A DNA stretch of 48,268 nt. Origin: Alteromonas sp. MMG017 (GTDB lineage: Bacteria > Pseudomonadota > Gammaproteobacteria > Enterobacterales > Alteromonadaceae). A program made the position numbers and the translations under genes. Every line of letters begins with the position of its first letter. Positions within the stretch are counted from its first letter, which is position 1. This document shows, piece after piece, positions 34,856 through 43,293 of the stretch. The notes under the pieces were generated by a model. That model searched no databases, had not been told where the DNA came from, and saw only the letters and a program-made list of their open reading frames with translations. Location: NCBI RefSeq assembly GCF_018100795.1, contig NZ_JAGJDY010000017.1:1-48268 (forward strand). The letters run 5' to 3'.

Positions 34856-36829
34856 GTGAAGTACGCACCCATTAATTATAAAACACCCCTATTGTCGTTA
34901 TTAACCGTTTCGCTTATCAGTGCCTGTGGTGGCGGAGGTGGTGGTGCAGACCCCGTTACCCCTCCGGTTCAAGTTACGCCCCCTGTTACTCTTGCTGACT
35001 ATGCAGGTGAAGCAAGTGGTATCAGCTTGTCTTCAGTAGATAGCTTGTTGCAAATTAGCTTTTTAGCTCATAACACGTTGTTTACCACTGCGCACATTAG
35101 CGCCAACAGAGAAGGGAGTTGTTTTAACGGAGGAGTTTACGAACAAACGCTCACCGATAACGATGATAACTCTGTGATTTCGGCCGGTGACCAAGTAACG
35201 GTAACCTACAGAGAATGTTACTCTGACAATTTAAATAGTGTTGCCAACGGCACTGTTCGTTATGACGTAACAGCATTGAAAGAACAATCGGATTACGACA
35301 TTACTATTGATGCCAGTTCATTAACGGTAGATGAAAGCATAAACCTGGTAGGTTCGCTAAGTGTGAACTATCAGCGTGAAGACACTCAGTCTGTTATGAC
35401 CGTAACGACATCTACTGAAATTGATGTTGACATAAACGGTGACACAATCATTACGCTTAGTAATATGGAAATTGTGAAGCGCGAAGACTTTGCAGAAGCG
35501 CAATATAGCGTGAGTGTAGATGGTGATATTAGGGATGAAGCCTTAAACGGGACATACTCACTGAGTCAAGTTACCCCGTTTTCTGGTTATTTTGACGAGT
35601 TCCCTAATGAAGGTGAAATAACTATATCAACAAGCGGTACTGAAAGTATAACAGTGACGGCCAACTTTGTTGAAGACTCAGCGTTATACGATGTTCAATA
35701 CAAAGACGACTCTTTTTCGTTGTCTTGGGACAGTACAATTGATGGCGCGATAACCGGGTTAAATGGTCAACGTAGCTCATATATATACGAGTTTCGTTCA
35801 GATAACTTTGATCTAGTATCAATTCTAAACACAAGTACGCTAACAAATTATGGTCTTAATGACAGCTACCAGTTGGTATTTTCAAGACCTGTCGAGTCAT
35901 TTGTAGCGTCTTATGGTGAAATGGCTTTTCAAGCTGAAGACTGGCCCTTCGATAAGGTACTGGCTAGCGTTGAGATTAATGGCGCTCTCGTTACCATTAC
36001 CCCAGAAGAAAGCCTGATGGCCGATACGTATTACGATGTATCGAGCTTTATAGTTACAAGCTTTAACCAACATAACTATGATATGTACGTTCCGTCTGTG
36101 CGAACCCGTGACGACATTATTCCGATGGTAACCTGGCAAACTAATCTCTATAGATTTAATGACACACCTACATTAAGCGCAGAGGAAACAGGCAATAATA
36201 CCAACGGTGAACTTACCTATCAGTGGCAAGAATTGAGTGATTCAGGTGTTGTATTTGAAACACCAAACGCGGCTAGCACAACATTTACAGTACCAGAAAC
36301 TGCTGACAGCGAGCTTGCTATCGAAGTTGTAATTACCTCGGAATACGGATATAGCGTAAATGAAAAAGTGTTATTAACGTACGTTGCTCCGCTTCGTTCG
36401 ATCCTAAGCTTCGATAGCCCAGTGGGTGATTTTGTTGGTGGCGGCGAACAGCGCTTGTTCACTGAAAATGAGGGGGTATTCACCTTTACCAACCATGAAG
36501 AAGCACCTCATTACTTATCGGTAGACTATCAAACCGACGATTGGTGGACGTTAGATCTTGCCTCTCCCACTGATGAAGTATTAGGTGTTGGGGTATATGA
36601 AGGTGCAACCAGATGGCCATTTCAATCCCCTACGGGCCCAGGCTTAGATTTCTCGGGCGCGGGCAGAGGTTGCAACGAATTAAGTGGAAGATTTGAGATA
36701 CTGGAACTAAGTTATGATGAGAATGGCAATGTAGAAAGCCTAGCCGTGAACTTTGAGCAAAACTGTGAAAAAACGATGCCTACTCTAAAAGGGCTAGTTC
36801 GTCATAACAGTAGCGTGCCGTTGAATTAA
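34856..36829 (+). CDS. large lipoprotein of unknown function
   Basis: A 657-aa predicted lipoprotein. Signal peptide with lipobox LISAC (Cys about residue 24), then a poly-Gly and Pro/Val/Thr spacer. The rest is beta-rich and acidic, with repeated Thr/Ser/Asp strands suggestive of Ig-like or beta-sandwich modules. The part near residues 440-510 (TLSAEETGNNTNGELTYQWQ...TTFTVPETADSE) looks like an Ig/PKD-type fold. It starts with GTG behind GGAAG. I do not recognise the family. It is the last gene before the integron region, with its own terminator. The 282 bp upstream hold no gene. Confidence 0.65.
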   Translation: MKYAPINYKTPLLSLLTVSLISACGGGGGGADPVTPPVQVTPPVTLADYAGEASGISLSSVDSLLQISFLAHNTLFTTAHISANREGSCFNGGVYEQTLTDNDDNSVISAGDQVTVTYRECYSDNLNSVANGTVRYDVTALKEQSDYDITIDASSLTVDESINLVGSLSVNYQREDTQSVMTVTTSTEIDVDINGDTIITLSNMEIVKREDFAEAQYSVSVDGDIRDEALNGTYSLSQVTPFSGYFDEFPNEGEITISTSGTESITVTANFVEDSALYDVQYKDDSFSLSWDSTIDGAITGLNGQRSSYIYEFRSDNFDLVSILNTSTLTNYGLNDSYQLVFSRPVESFVASYGEMAFQAEDWPFDKVLASVEINGALVTITPEESLMADTYYDVSSFIVTSFNQHNYDMYVPSVRTRDDIIPMVTWQTNLYRFNDTPTLSAEETGNNTNGELTYQWQELSDSGVVFETPNAASTTFTVPETADSELAIEVVITSEYGYSVNEKVLLTYVAPLRSILSFDSPVGDFVGGGEQRLFTENEGVFTFTNHEEAPHYLSVDYQTDDWWTLDLASPTDEVLGVGVYEGATRWPFQSPTGPGLDFSGAGRGCNELSGRFEILELSYDENGNVESLAVNFEQNCEKTMPTLKGLVRHNSSVPLN

Positions 36830-36861
36830 TAAACGTTAGATACGCTAAAATTAAGCTATAT

Positions 36862-36890
36862 AAGCCCCTTTCATTAGGGGCTTTTTTTTG
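36862..36890 (+). terminator. terminator of the large lipoprotein gene
   Basis: AAGCCCCT / AGGGGCTT stem followed by eight T. Confidence 0.93.
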
Positions 36891-37001
36891 CCTGAAGAAA
36901 GGATAAAGGGTAAAACTAGATAGATACAATATTAAGTATTGAAAGGAATGAAAATCACCAACAGTGTTTGCGCGGTGCATAGCACTGGAACTAAATAACG
37001 A

Positions 37002-37062
37002 ACTAAATAAGATAGGCACAGAATGTATACCTTCGTACACAAAGGTGCCTGTCTTGTTTAGT
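37002..37062. repeat. long hairpin at left edge of cassette array
   Basis: ACTAAATAAGATAGGCAC (37002-37019) pairs with GTGCCTGTCTTGTTTAGT (37045-37062) over 16 of 18 positions. The same motif occurs around the Y1 transposase gene at 42-43 kb in both orientations. The hairpin marks where core genome ends and cassettes begin. Confidence 0.75.
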
Positions 37063-37083
37063 CGAGAGCATGTAACGCCGCAT

Positions 37084-37575
37084 TTAGAATAAATTGGCCA
37101 TTTTATCAACATGACGAGTAAACGGCTTTGACAGGAAAACGTCAGTTTCGCTAACCCCGTACCCAATATTTACAAAATACTGCCGATACCACTGACCACT
37201 ATAATAAGTAAAACGACCATTTATATGAAAGCTAGCCGTTTCACCTTTAGATAGGTTAATAAGATTACGGCGAACACCGCCCCTATTTGGCGCACCATGT
37301 TCGTGGTAACTATAGCGAAAGAATACATTTAACCTATTATCGGACTCTGTAAACTCAAACGACCAGTATTTCTTTGGGTTTGAAATAGCTAAAGTTTCAC
37401 TTTCCAGCTTAAAACTATTATCTTCGGTTGCTTTGACCTCATGAACAAAAATGGCTGCATCATTTTCAATATGAGGTAACTCTAGCCCCCTTGGGACAGA
37501 GTTTCTTAGTTTTGAGTTTGGCATCCCTCGTGAGGCTTTAGTCCAATGTGTTTCTATTTTTTGTACGATAATCAT
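37084..37575 (-). CDS. cassette-borne hypothetical protein
   Basis: A 163-aa soluble protein I do not recognise; no signal peptide or membrane segment. The centre is rich in aromatic residues (KYWSFEFTESDNRLNVFFRYSYHEHG). It is the last cassette gene on the left. A good attC lies at its 5' side (37577-37685), but the 3' side has only a fragment (TGTAACGCC at 37072-37080) before the long hairpin. The 3' attC is therefore lost or altered. Confidence 0.55.
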   Translation of the reverse strand: MIIVQKIETHWTKASRGMPNSKLRNSVPRGLELPHIENDAAIFVHEVKATEDNSFKLESETLAISNPKKYWSFEFTESDNRLNVFFRYSYHEHGAPNRGGVRRNLINLSKGETASFHINGRFTYYSGQWYRQYFVNIGYGVSETDVFLSKPFTRHVDKMANLF

Positions 37576-37576
37576 G

Positions 37577-37685
37577 ACTTAACGTGTAACGCTCCAATAA
37601 GACGCTGATAATGCTTGACTAAAATTGTTTAGCGAAGCGAAACTGAGCCAAGCTTTAGCGGTCATACATGATTGACTTGTTAGCA
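37577..37685 (-). repeat. attC site 1
   Basis: Begins ACTTAAC (perfect RYYYAAC) and ends GTTAGCA. Inside is a TTGACTAAAATTG...GCGAAGCGAAACTGAGCCAA core shared with other sites in the array. It is about 109 bp between two minus-strand genes. Confidence 0.75.
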
Positions 37686-37982
37686 TTACTCTTTAATGTA
37701 CCAACCTTTAGTTTTAAGACATAAAGCATTACCGCTAAAAAATGATAATAACTGGACGCTTGCAACGGTTACATCTTCTTTATGTGAATTTTTATCTAAT
37801 GTTGTGCCAGTAACACTTTCTCTAGCTTGTAACGCACAATCACTCGCTTCTTTGCGAAACAGTTCATTATTGGCACTCATCTCACCGTATTGGTCATGTA
37901 CAACAATGGGTGCCGATGTAGAACATGAACATATCGTAAGTAAGATAAGGGGCAAAGAAAAAACGCTAATTTTTGAAGCCAT
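37686..37982 (-). CDS. small cassette-borne lipoprotein
   Basis: A 98-aa predicted lipoprotein: hydrophobic N-terminus with lipobox ending TICSC at residue 18-20, then a short mature part containing ASDCALQARESVTGTTLD. Mature cysteines (DCAL, ALCL) could form a disulfide. Family not recognised. The stop codon adjoins attC site 1 and attC site 2 lies on its 5' side, so it is a complete one-gene cassette. Confidence 0.65.
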   Translation of the reverse strand: MASKISVFSLPLILLTICSCSTSAPIVVHDQYGEMSANNELFRKEASDCALQARESVTGTTLDKNSHKEDVTVASVQLLSFFSGNALCLKTKGWYIKE

Positions 37983-38005
37983 AACCTTTCATCTAATCCT
38001 TGTAA

Positions 38006-38084
38006 TGCTAACACTTCACATATGGGGCGCAGGCTTGCTGGCTATATTTGCGCGAAACGAATGAACATAATGTGATTGTTAGGG
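38006..38084 (-). repeat. attC site 2
   Basis: A 79-bp imperfect palindrome: left end TGCTAACACTTCACATATG matches the inverse of the right end (CTAACAATCACATTATG on the other strand). Right box GTTAGGG. The stop codon of the following gene is inside this box. Confidence 0.78.
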
Positions 38085-38555
38085 GCCAATTGACTCATTT
38101 AATTTAGAGAGCTCCTGTTGAGCATAACTAAAAGGCATTTCTTTTATAAACCAAGTCCCACCTGGTGTATATCTTGTAATTTCGTTATATTTTGGTACGT
38201 CACTGGAGTTTGCGATAGAGATTTTAAACAAACGCTGATCATTACGTGAAATATTAACATCAAATTCTAAAAGTGTGTGTGTAGGGAAGGCATCTGGTTT
38301 TATCTTAACCCGGTAATCACCGGCCTTTGCGTAAAATCCCAAAAATCCTGTTGTTCCAAGACATCCTTTTTCAACATCGTTTAATAAAACTTTTAAGCAT
38401 ACTGTACCGCCGTCATTTTCTAATGGCCGGTAAAAGTAGATCTGCGCCTTATCTTGATTGGTTGGCATTACACCGGAGAATAGAGGCCCATTGGCAGCTG
38501 GGTTCATGCACCCCGCCAATCCAAATAAAAATACGAAAGTATATAGTAGCCTCAT
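38079..38555 (-). CDS. cassette-borne lipoprotein, DUF2846-like
   Basis: Predicted lipoprotein of 158 aa with signal peptide MRLLYTFVFLFGLAGC and lipobox LAGC. The mature part (DKAQIYFYRPLENDGGTVCLKVLLND, then AGDYRVKIKPDAF) matches the pattern of DUF2846 proteins: short beta-sandwich envelope proteins of unknown role. The ATG at 38555 is chosen for the signal peptide; an open frame continues to 38720 but would bury it and overlap the neighbouring gene. Its TAA stop is part of the attC right box. Confidence 0.7.
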   Translation of the reverse strand: MRLLYTFVFLFGLAGCMNPAANGPLFSGVMPTNQDKAQIYFYRPLENDGGTVCLKVLLNDVEKGCLGTTGFLGFYAKAGDYRVKIKPDAFPTHTLLEFDVNISRNDQRLFKISIANSSDVPKYNEITRYTPGGTWFIKEMPFSYAQQELSKLNESIGP

Positions 38556-38571
38556 AAATGTCCTATGTACT

Positions 38572-38634
38572 ATGCTAAAGCCCCTAAAGCAGAGAGCGCC
38601 GTTTTTTGGCGACCGCTGCCTTTGAACGTTAAAT
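38572..38634 (-). repeat. attC site 3 (short)
   Basis: Compact 63-bp site: AAAGCAGAGAGCGCC pairs with GGCGACCGCTGCCTTT across a T-rich loop. It ends in GTTAAAT, a perfect GTTRRRY box. The opposite box (GCTAAAG) is degenerate. Confidence 0.65.
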
Positions 38635-39282
38635 TTTATCGGCACTGAGCATACCGAGCATATCTTTTTTATACTGATCATAATCACGCCACTGAAGCAG
38701 ACCAGTAATATTTGACGCATAATTATCTAGCGTTGGATTACTCGTATCAAAGCACGGATCTTTATAGGGTTCCCTTACAAGTTTTGAAGGACCTATAGTG
38801 GCTATTATGTCAAAAATAGACTGCGAAGGATCACGAAGCTTGCCATCATCTAGATGGTTAGATTGGTTTCTTCCAGCATAGATAACTAAACCAATAGGCA
38901 GTCCATTTACAATTCGACCAATACAATATTTTCTAGCAAATTCTATCTTAACTATACCCTTGCAAGAATCTGGAATAACTTTATTTCTTGAGTATTTTTT
39001 TATCCCCATGGCAGCAATTTGTAGAATAGCTCCACACAACGTGGATTGAGCAATTATCTCGTTAATGTATCTATTTTGCGAATCAAGCTTAGCCTGTATT
39101 TGCTCTTCATTTTCCTCAGCCCATACTATCAACTTCGCCTGAAAATCATCTTCATCAGTATAATCTCCAGAAAACACAGGTTTTTTAACTTCATAAAGGA
39201 TAGAAAGATAATCTTCAATGCCTTCAAACAGTTTTTTCGTAGCACTTTCAGTACTTTTTAAATACTCTTCAATCGTATCCAT
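38629..39282 (-). CDS. cassette-borne hypothetical protein
   Basis: A 217-aa soluble protein, acidic and helical at the N-terminus (residues 1-85), then a mixed domain with CKGIVKIEFARKYCIGRIVNGLPIGLVIYAGRNQSNHLDD. No signal peptide. No family recognised. Flanked by attC sites 3 and 4, so it is a single-gene cassette. AT-rich codon use relative to the core genes suggests foreign origin. Confidence 0.6.
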   Translation of the reverse strand: MDTIEEYLKSTESATKKLFEGIEDYLSILYEVKKPVFSGDYTDEDDFQAKLIVWAEENEEQIQAKLDSQNRYINEIIAQSTLCGAILQIAAMGIKKYSRNKVIPDSCKGIVKIEFARKYCIGRIVNGLPIGLVIYAGRNQSNHLDDGKLRDPSQSIFDIIATIGPSKLVREPYKDPCFDTSNPTLDNYASNITGLLQWRDYDQYKKDMLGMLSADKI

Positions 39283-39286
39283 GACA

Positions 39287-39387
39287 ACTCAACGCCGCCA
39301 TTAGCGGCTAAACAACTGTTGGCTAAAATTGCGAGGAACGAGCACAGCCAACTGTTATGTGTCCGCTACTTAATGGCCTTGTTATAA
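39287..39387 (-). repeat. attC site 4
   Basis: ACTCAAC (perfect RYYYAAC) to GTTATAA, 101 bp. The inner stem pairs GTTGGCTAAAATTG with the CAGCCAAC segment, and the loop side carries GAGGAACGAGCA, the shared core motif. Confidence 0.8.
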
Positions 39388-39987
39388 ACCTGCTTGCATC
39401 AATATTTCGTTTATAGATGATTCTATGTTCTGACTTAAAACCTCAGAAACATGCTGTTTATCAGTGTCTGAAAGCTCATCCCAAGTCGCTGGTAATTCTT
39501 CAATGTTAATAGGCATCAATTTTTGTAGATAACAAGCACTACACCTTTTCTTACCGTGAATAAAAGGTGCAATATTCAATGCAACATAAGTATTTGCTTG
39601 CATCGCATTTCCAAAAGCCGACCGCTGATTAACCCCATAGCCATACGTGCCGGGAGTTGCATAAACATCGCGGGGAATGAGCTCAATGATCATGTCATAC
39701 TTTTCCCGTTGAGCCTCGTCAATCACTTGGACTTGGAACCCTTTATTTTCTAGCCTGTTGATAACAGAATCAGTTAAAAGCGTAGAAAATATTGGTTCAT
39801 TTACTTGAGCATACTCATTATTAAATATTGTGGTTCCGATAGTTACAAAGTTTGGTGTGTCTGGAAATTGATTGATGATGCCAACAGTTTTGACTGATTG
39901 CAGCTCAGTTGGCTTTAAAGTAGAAGCGCATCCACCTAAAAAGCTAAGGGTTAAAATGACTATTGTTAGTTGTACGAATTTTTGCAC
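39382..39987 (-). CDS. cassette-borne lipoprotein
   Basis: A 201-aa predicted lipoprotein: signal peptide ending FLGGC (lipobox, Cys at 20) followed by ASTLKPTELQSVKTVGIINQ. The mature part resembles small outer-membrane lipoproteins with a VGII...F..IG..LT...L...GF pattern. It contains a C-x2-C pair (KRCSACYL). No family named with confidence. Stop codon within attC site 4, attC site 5 at its 5' side. Confidence 0.65.
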   Translation of the reverse strand: MQKFVQLTIVILTLSFLGGCASTLKPTELQSVKTVGIINQFPDTPNFVTIGTTIFNNEYAQVNEPIFSTLLTDSVINRLENKGFQVQVIDEAQREKYDMIIELIPRDVYATPGTYGYGVNQRSAFGNAMQANTYVALNIAPFIHGKKRCSACYLQKLMPINIEELPATWDELSDTDKQHVSEVLSQNIESSINEILMQAGL

Positions 39988-40005
39988 GATACGTCCTTTT
40001 AAGGT

Positions 40006-40077
40006 TTATAACGCTCGCATTTGCGGCTGGTTTGGAGCGCAGCGAAAAACCAGTCCGACAACATGCGCTTGTTATAC
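40006..40077 (-). repeat. attC site 5
   Basis: TTATAAC to GTTATAC (72 bp). GCTCGCATTTGCGGCTGGTTT pairs with the AAACCAG...GCGC side around GGAGCGCAGCG. Confidence 0.8.
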
Positions 40078-41274
40078 GTTTTTCTTGCCAAAGTCCCAGT
40101 AATGTTTTTTAAAGTATTCATAGTCAACTTCGTGATATGCTGTTGAATTCACAACCGTATCTTGTTGCATCACAACTCTATCAGTAATTAATGAGTATGC
40201 ACCAGCAAACCTTCCTACACCCTTCGACATTAACTTTGAAGTAACAGCGGCATCTTCAATTCTTTTAGAAAAGTCCGGGCCGCCTAATATAGACGCAACC
40301 GTCCAAATCAAACCAGAAACCCAAAAACCATATCCTATTCCTTTGGAAAGGCGGTCAATCTCAGATACCAAGGATCCAATATCACCTCTTATTTCAGATA
40401 AAGAGGACGCCAAGTCAGAGTCGGTAATAGAACTAATCGTTTTATCTAGTTTTGTTAAATTATCTCGGATTATTTTGTAGCTTTGAATACTCTGACCAAC
40501 TTCGTTAAGGCTAATATCGACAGGTAGAATTTCAGAATATTTTGCCATCTGAATCCGAAATGCTTCGAAGAATTCTGAGACATCACCATTATTTTTAATA
40601 AGCTGATTTGATACACGCCTGCCTTCCAGCAACTGAATGGCTGGCAGGTACTCAGTCAACATGGGGTCATAAATTTGCTTGCCAGAATCTATTAAATCCA
40701 TACATCTTGAACAAGAGGCCAAAAGCCGACTAAATGTACTTATCGCATCTTTATTGTCTGAAAACCTGCCCAATATTTCACTTTCAGGGGACTGATATAT
40801 TTCAATTAGAGATTTTTTTCGTTCTTCCCAAGCCGGTAGTAACTCACTGCCTAGTAAATTTCGATAAGCTTCATCTTTTCTCAGATACCTTACTTTACTT
40901 TGGTTATACTCAATCCAATGCTGGAATGCATCAATAGTTAATTTAACTAGGTCTTTAGGTTCCAGCGTAGGATCGTTTCTGTCTTGAGCGCGCCTAAATA
41001 GAAGGTTTTTTATAACTTCTGATCTTTTGGTGTAATCCTCTTTGGCCAATCCGAGCTCTACATCTTTGACTATTTCTATTTCAGGAAAATCATCTCTTGA
41101 AGAAAATGAGTCAAGATGCATTGCTATCTGATTATGGTAGGAGGACTGAGCCCCTTCCTTTAAAACTTTGTTGTAATCAGATTCACAAATTTTTATTTTG
41201 TCATAGTAAATGGTCACCCCAGGACTAAGAAGCCACCATTTACTATGTTCCGGCGTTAAAAAGACTTCTCTCAC
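40072..41274 (-). CDS. large cassette-borne protein of unknown function
   Basis: A 400-aa protein, unusually long for a cassette gene. The N-terminal 260 residues are mostly helical and charged. A helical bundle with heptad-like spacing (about 250-310, IQSYKIIRDNLTKLDKTISS) is followed by one hydrophobic segment (YGFWVSGLIWTVASILGG, about 313-330) and a soluble tail. A single-pass membrane protein is plausible. It starts with GTG behind GGAGTAACGA. No family recognised. Its 3' end is in attC site 5; its 5' side is occupied by mobile element debris. Confidence 0.6.
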   Translation of the reverse strand: MREVFLTPEHSKWWLLSPGVTIYYDKIKICESDYNKVLKEGAQSSYHNQIAMHLDSFSSRDDFPEIEIVKDVELGLAKEDYTKRSEVIKNLLFRRAQDRNDPTLEPKDLVKLTIDAFQHWIEYNQSKVRYLRKDEAYRNLLGSELLPAWEERKKSLIEIYQSPESEILGRFSDNKDAISTFSRLLASCSRCMDLIDSGKQIYDPMLTEYLPAIQLLEGRRVSNQLIKNNGDVSEFFEAFRIQMAKYSEILPVDISLNEVGQSIQSYKIIRDNLTKLDKTISSITDSDLASSLSEIRGDIGSLVSEIDRLSKGIGYGFWVSGLIWTVASILGGPDFSKRIEDAAVTSKLMSKGVGRFAGAYSLITDRVVMQQDTVVNSTAYHEVDYEYFKKHYWDFGKKNV

Positions 41275-41288
41275 TCGTTACTCCCTGT

Positions 41289-41937
41289 TGTATAGACACA
41301 ATGACTCCCTGTGAAATGCTAGCCTCCGCATTTTCGTGGGTTAACTTTTCAGCCAGTGCCATAATTAGTTTGCTTAAGACTAAATCATTTGGAGGCTAGC
41401 ATGAACAAACATAGCATAGTTTTTTTAGGATTAGATACTCACAAAGAATTTCACGAGGTTGCCTATTGTGAAGAGCAGCGCGGAGCGACGCCGGTTCATT
41501 ATGGGCGTATTCCCTCGTCTAAGGTCAGTGTCAAAAAGCTTATTCGCCAGTTTGAATCTAAATATCCTGGCGTAACACTTCACGTTGTTTACGAAGCAGG
41601 GCCATGTGGCTACTGGATATATCGTTTCATTACCAGTCTTGGGCATTGTTGCTATGTCGTGGCACCGCCTCTTATTCCCAAAAAAGCCTGGTGAACGAAT
41701 TAAGACTGACCGCCGTGATGCACTTAAATTAGTGAAGTTGCTAAAGTCGGAAAGTCTCACGCCCATGAATGTGCCCGAGCCTGAGGACGAAGCCGTTCGC
41801 GATTTATCCCGTGCTCGTGAAGCGGCAATGAAAGATTTAAAAGAAGCCAAGTATCAGCTTAAAGCACTGTTACTACGCAACAACATTCGTTATGAAGGTA
41901 CGGCAAATTGGTCAAAAAACATCTGCGGTGGCTGACC
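41289..41937 (+). mobile_element. IS110-family element remnant, copy A
   Basis: Left end from about 41289 (TATAGACACAATG...), shared with a second decayed copy starting near 44785. An ATGCTAGCCTCC / GGAGGCTAGCAT inverted repeat (41316-41327 and 41391-41402) brackets the roughly 100-bp leader, which in IS110-group elements encodes the guide (bridge/seek) RNA. The right half of the element is missing, cut off at the repeat of the Y1 element. Confidence 0.75.
41401..41937 (+). pseudogene. truncated, frameshifted IS110-family transposase
   Basis: Begins MNKHSIVFLGLDTHKE with the DEDD RuvC-like catalytic domain: D in GLDTHKE, E in YEAGPCG and the DRRDA motif. An A-rich run near 41680 shifts the frame (first frame ends ...PLIPKKAW, continuation ...KPGERIKTDRRDA). 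A second shift at 41917 destroys NWS-KKHLRWLT. The C-terminal Transposase_20 domain, with its catalytic serine, is absent. The start codon and its GGAGG lie inside one arm of the inverted repeat. Non-functional. Confidence 0.85.
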
Positions 41938-42056
41938 GTGTACTAAACAAGACAGCCATAATTTGAAAAATACCAAAACTGTCCCTTAGTACACTTTCTT
42001 TAGTCTGAATAGCTATTCAAACTTGTAAACGAGTCAATCAGAGTCAGGCAGCCGCA

Positions 42057-43034
42057 ATGCCAAAAGCCCGAAAGTCGCAAATTAGTTTATTGGATACGCC
42101 GTATTATCATTGTGTTTCCCGCTGTGTTCGTCGTGCCTTTTTGTGTGGCGAGGAAAACGGTAGAAGCTTTGAACATCGTCGCCAATGGGTGGAAGACCGT
42201 ATTCATGTTTTGAGTGAGGTGTTTGCCATTGATGTATGTGCTTATGCGGTGATGAGTAATCATACGCATCTGGTGTTGCATGTAGCTAAAGAGAAGGCAG
42301 ACGCACTGAGTACAGAAGACGTGATTCAACGTTGGCACAGGCTGTACAAAGGCACCCTACTCTCGCAGCGCTACGTATCACCAGATTTACGCAAAGAGTT
42401 ACATGAAGCCCAAATTAAAACGGTGGAGTTAACGGCTGAGATATGGCGTAAACGGCTATTTGATATCAGCTGGTTTATGCGTGCACTGAATGAATATATT
42501 GCCAGGGCCGCCAATAAAGAGGATGACTGCACGGGGCATTTTTGGGAAGGGCGATTTAAATCGCAAGCGCTATTAGATGAGTCGGCGCTTGCCGCCTGCA
42601 TGGCTTATGTTGATTTAAACCCGGTGCGGGCAAAAATAGCAAAGACCCCCGAAACATCTAACCATACCAGCATTAAATACCGTATTAACGCATTCAGGGT
42701 AGGCAAAAACCCCAAACGACTTATGCCTTTTGCGGGAAATCCAAAGCAAGAGATGCCGCAAGGTTTACCTTTTACCCTCCCCGACTACTTAAAGCTTGTA
42801 GATATAACCAGCCGATATATTCTTCCCAACAAGCGCGGCAAAGTTGAACATAGCCTGCCTACTATTCTAGAACGTCTGAATATTGAACACGAACAATGGC
42901 TAATCTTAACCACGCAGTTTGAAACCTACTTTAAGCTAGCTGCTGGCAAAGTGATTCACCTTGAGCAATACGCACAAAATCAACATCAGCAACGGGTTCA
43001 AGGGCGACAAAGTGCAATGCGGTTACTGGGATAG
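42057..43034 (+). CDS. REP-associated tyrosine transposase-like protein (Y1, HUH)
   Basis: A 325-aa single-strand transposase relative. N-terminal PYYHCVSRCVRRAFLCG, the HUH metal motif in SNHTHLVLHV (about residues 64-73) and the catalytic tyrosine in CMAYVDLNPVRAKI (about 181-194) are intact. EGRFKSQALLDESAL is typical of RAYT proteins. The C-terminal 130 residues are an accessory extension. Domesticated repeat-handling or IS200-like transposition are both possible. The frame is intact, so it may be active. No ribosome binding site stands out. Confidence 0.85.
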   Translation: MPKARKSQISLLDTPYYHCVSRCVRRAFLCGEENGRSFEHRRQWVEDRIHVLSEVFAIDVCAYAVMSNHTHLVLHVAKEKADALSTEDVIQRWHRLYKGTLLSQRYVSPDLRKELHEAQIKTVELTAEIWRKRLFDISWFMRALNEYIARAANKEDDCTGHFWEGRFKSQALLDESALAACMAYVDLNPVRAKIAKTPETSNHTSIKYRINAFRVGKNPKRLMPFAGNPKQEMPQGLPFTLPDYLKLVDITSRYILPNKRGKVEHSLPTILERLNIEHEQWLILTTQFETYFKLAAGKVIHLEQYAQNQHQQRVQGRQSAMRLLG

Positions 43035-43199
43035 CGTTGTAACTAAATAGCGTACCTCGCAAAACTGATTGCATCTTTACGCTGGTGAAGGAATAAATAC
43101 ACTTAAGCGCCATCTACTCTTACGCACACTTCTGCTTTTTCTAACCATCAACTAAAAAGAAACGTTTACCTACACAATTAACGACGAATATAGCCTTCG

Positions 43200-43293
43200 T
43201 AAAAGCAGCTTTAACTTTCCAAATATGCCTGTCTTGTTTTGTCCAGTAAAAGCAGCTTTAGCTTTCTAAATATGCCTGTCTTGTTTTGTCCCA
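43200..43293. repeat. tandem 47-bp repeat after Y1 transposase gene
   Basis: Two near-identical units starting TAAAAGCAGCTTTA and ending TGCCTGTCTTGTTTTGTCC. They differ at a few positions. The remaining stretch 43035-43421 has no gene. Confidence 0.88.

Noticed and set aside
38556..38720. N-terminal extension of the DUF2846-like lipoprotein
   Set aside because: It would bury a clear signal peptide and overlap attC site 3 and the next cassette gene.
43200..43293. CRISPR array
   Set aside because: Only two direct units without spacers; they match the Y1-element repeat instead.
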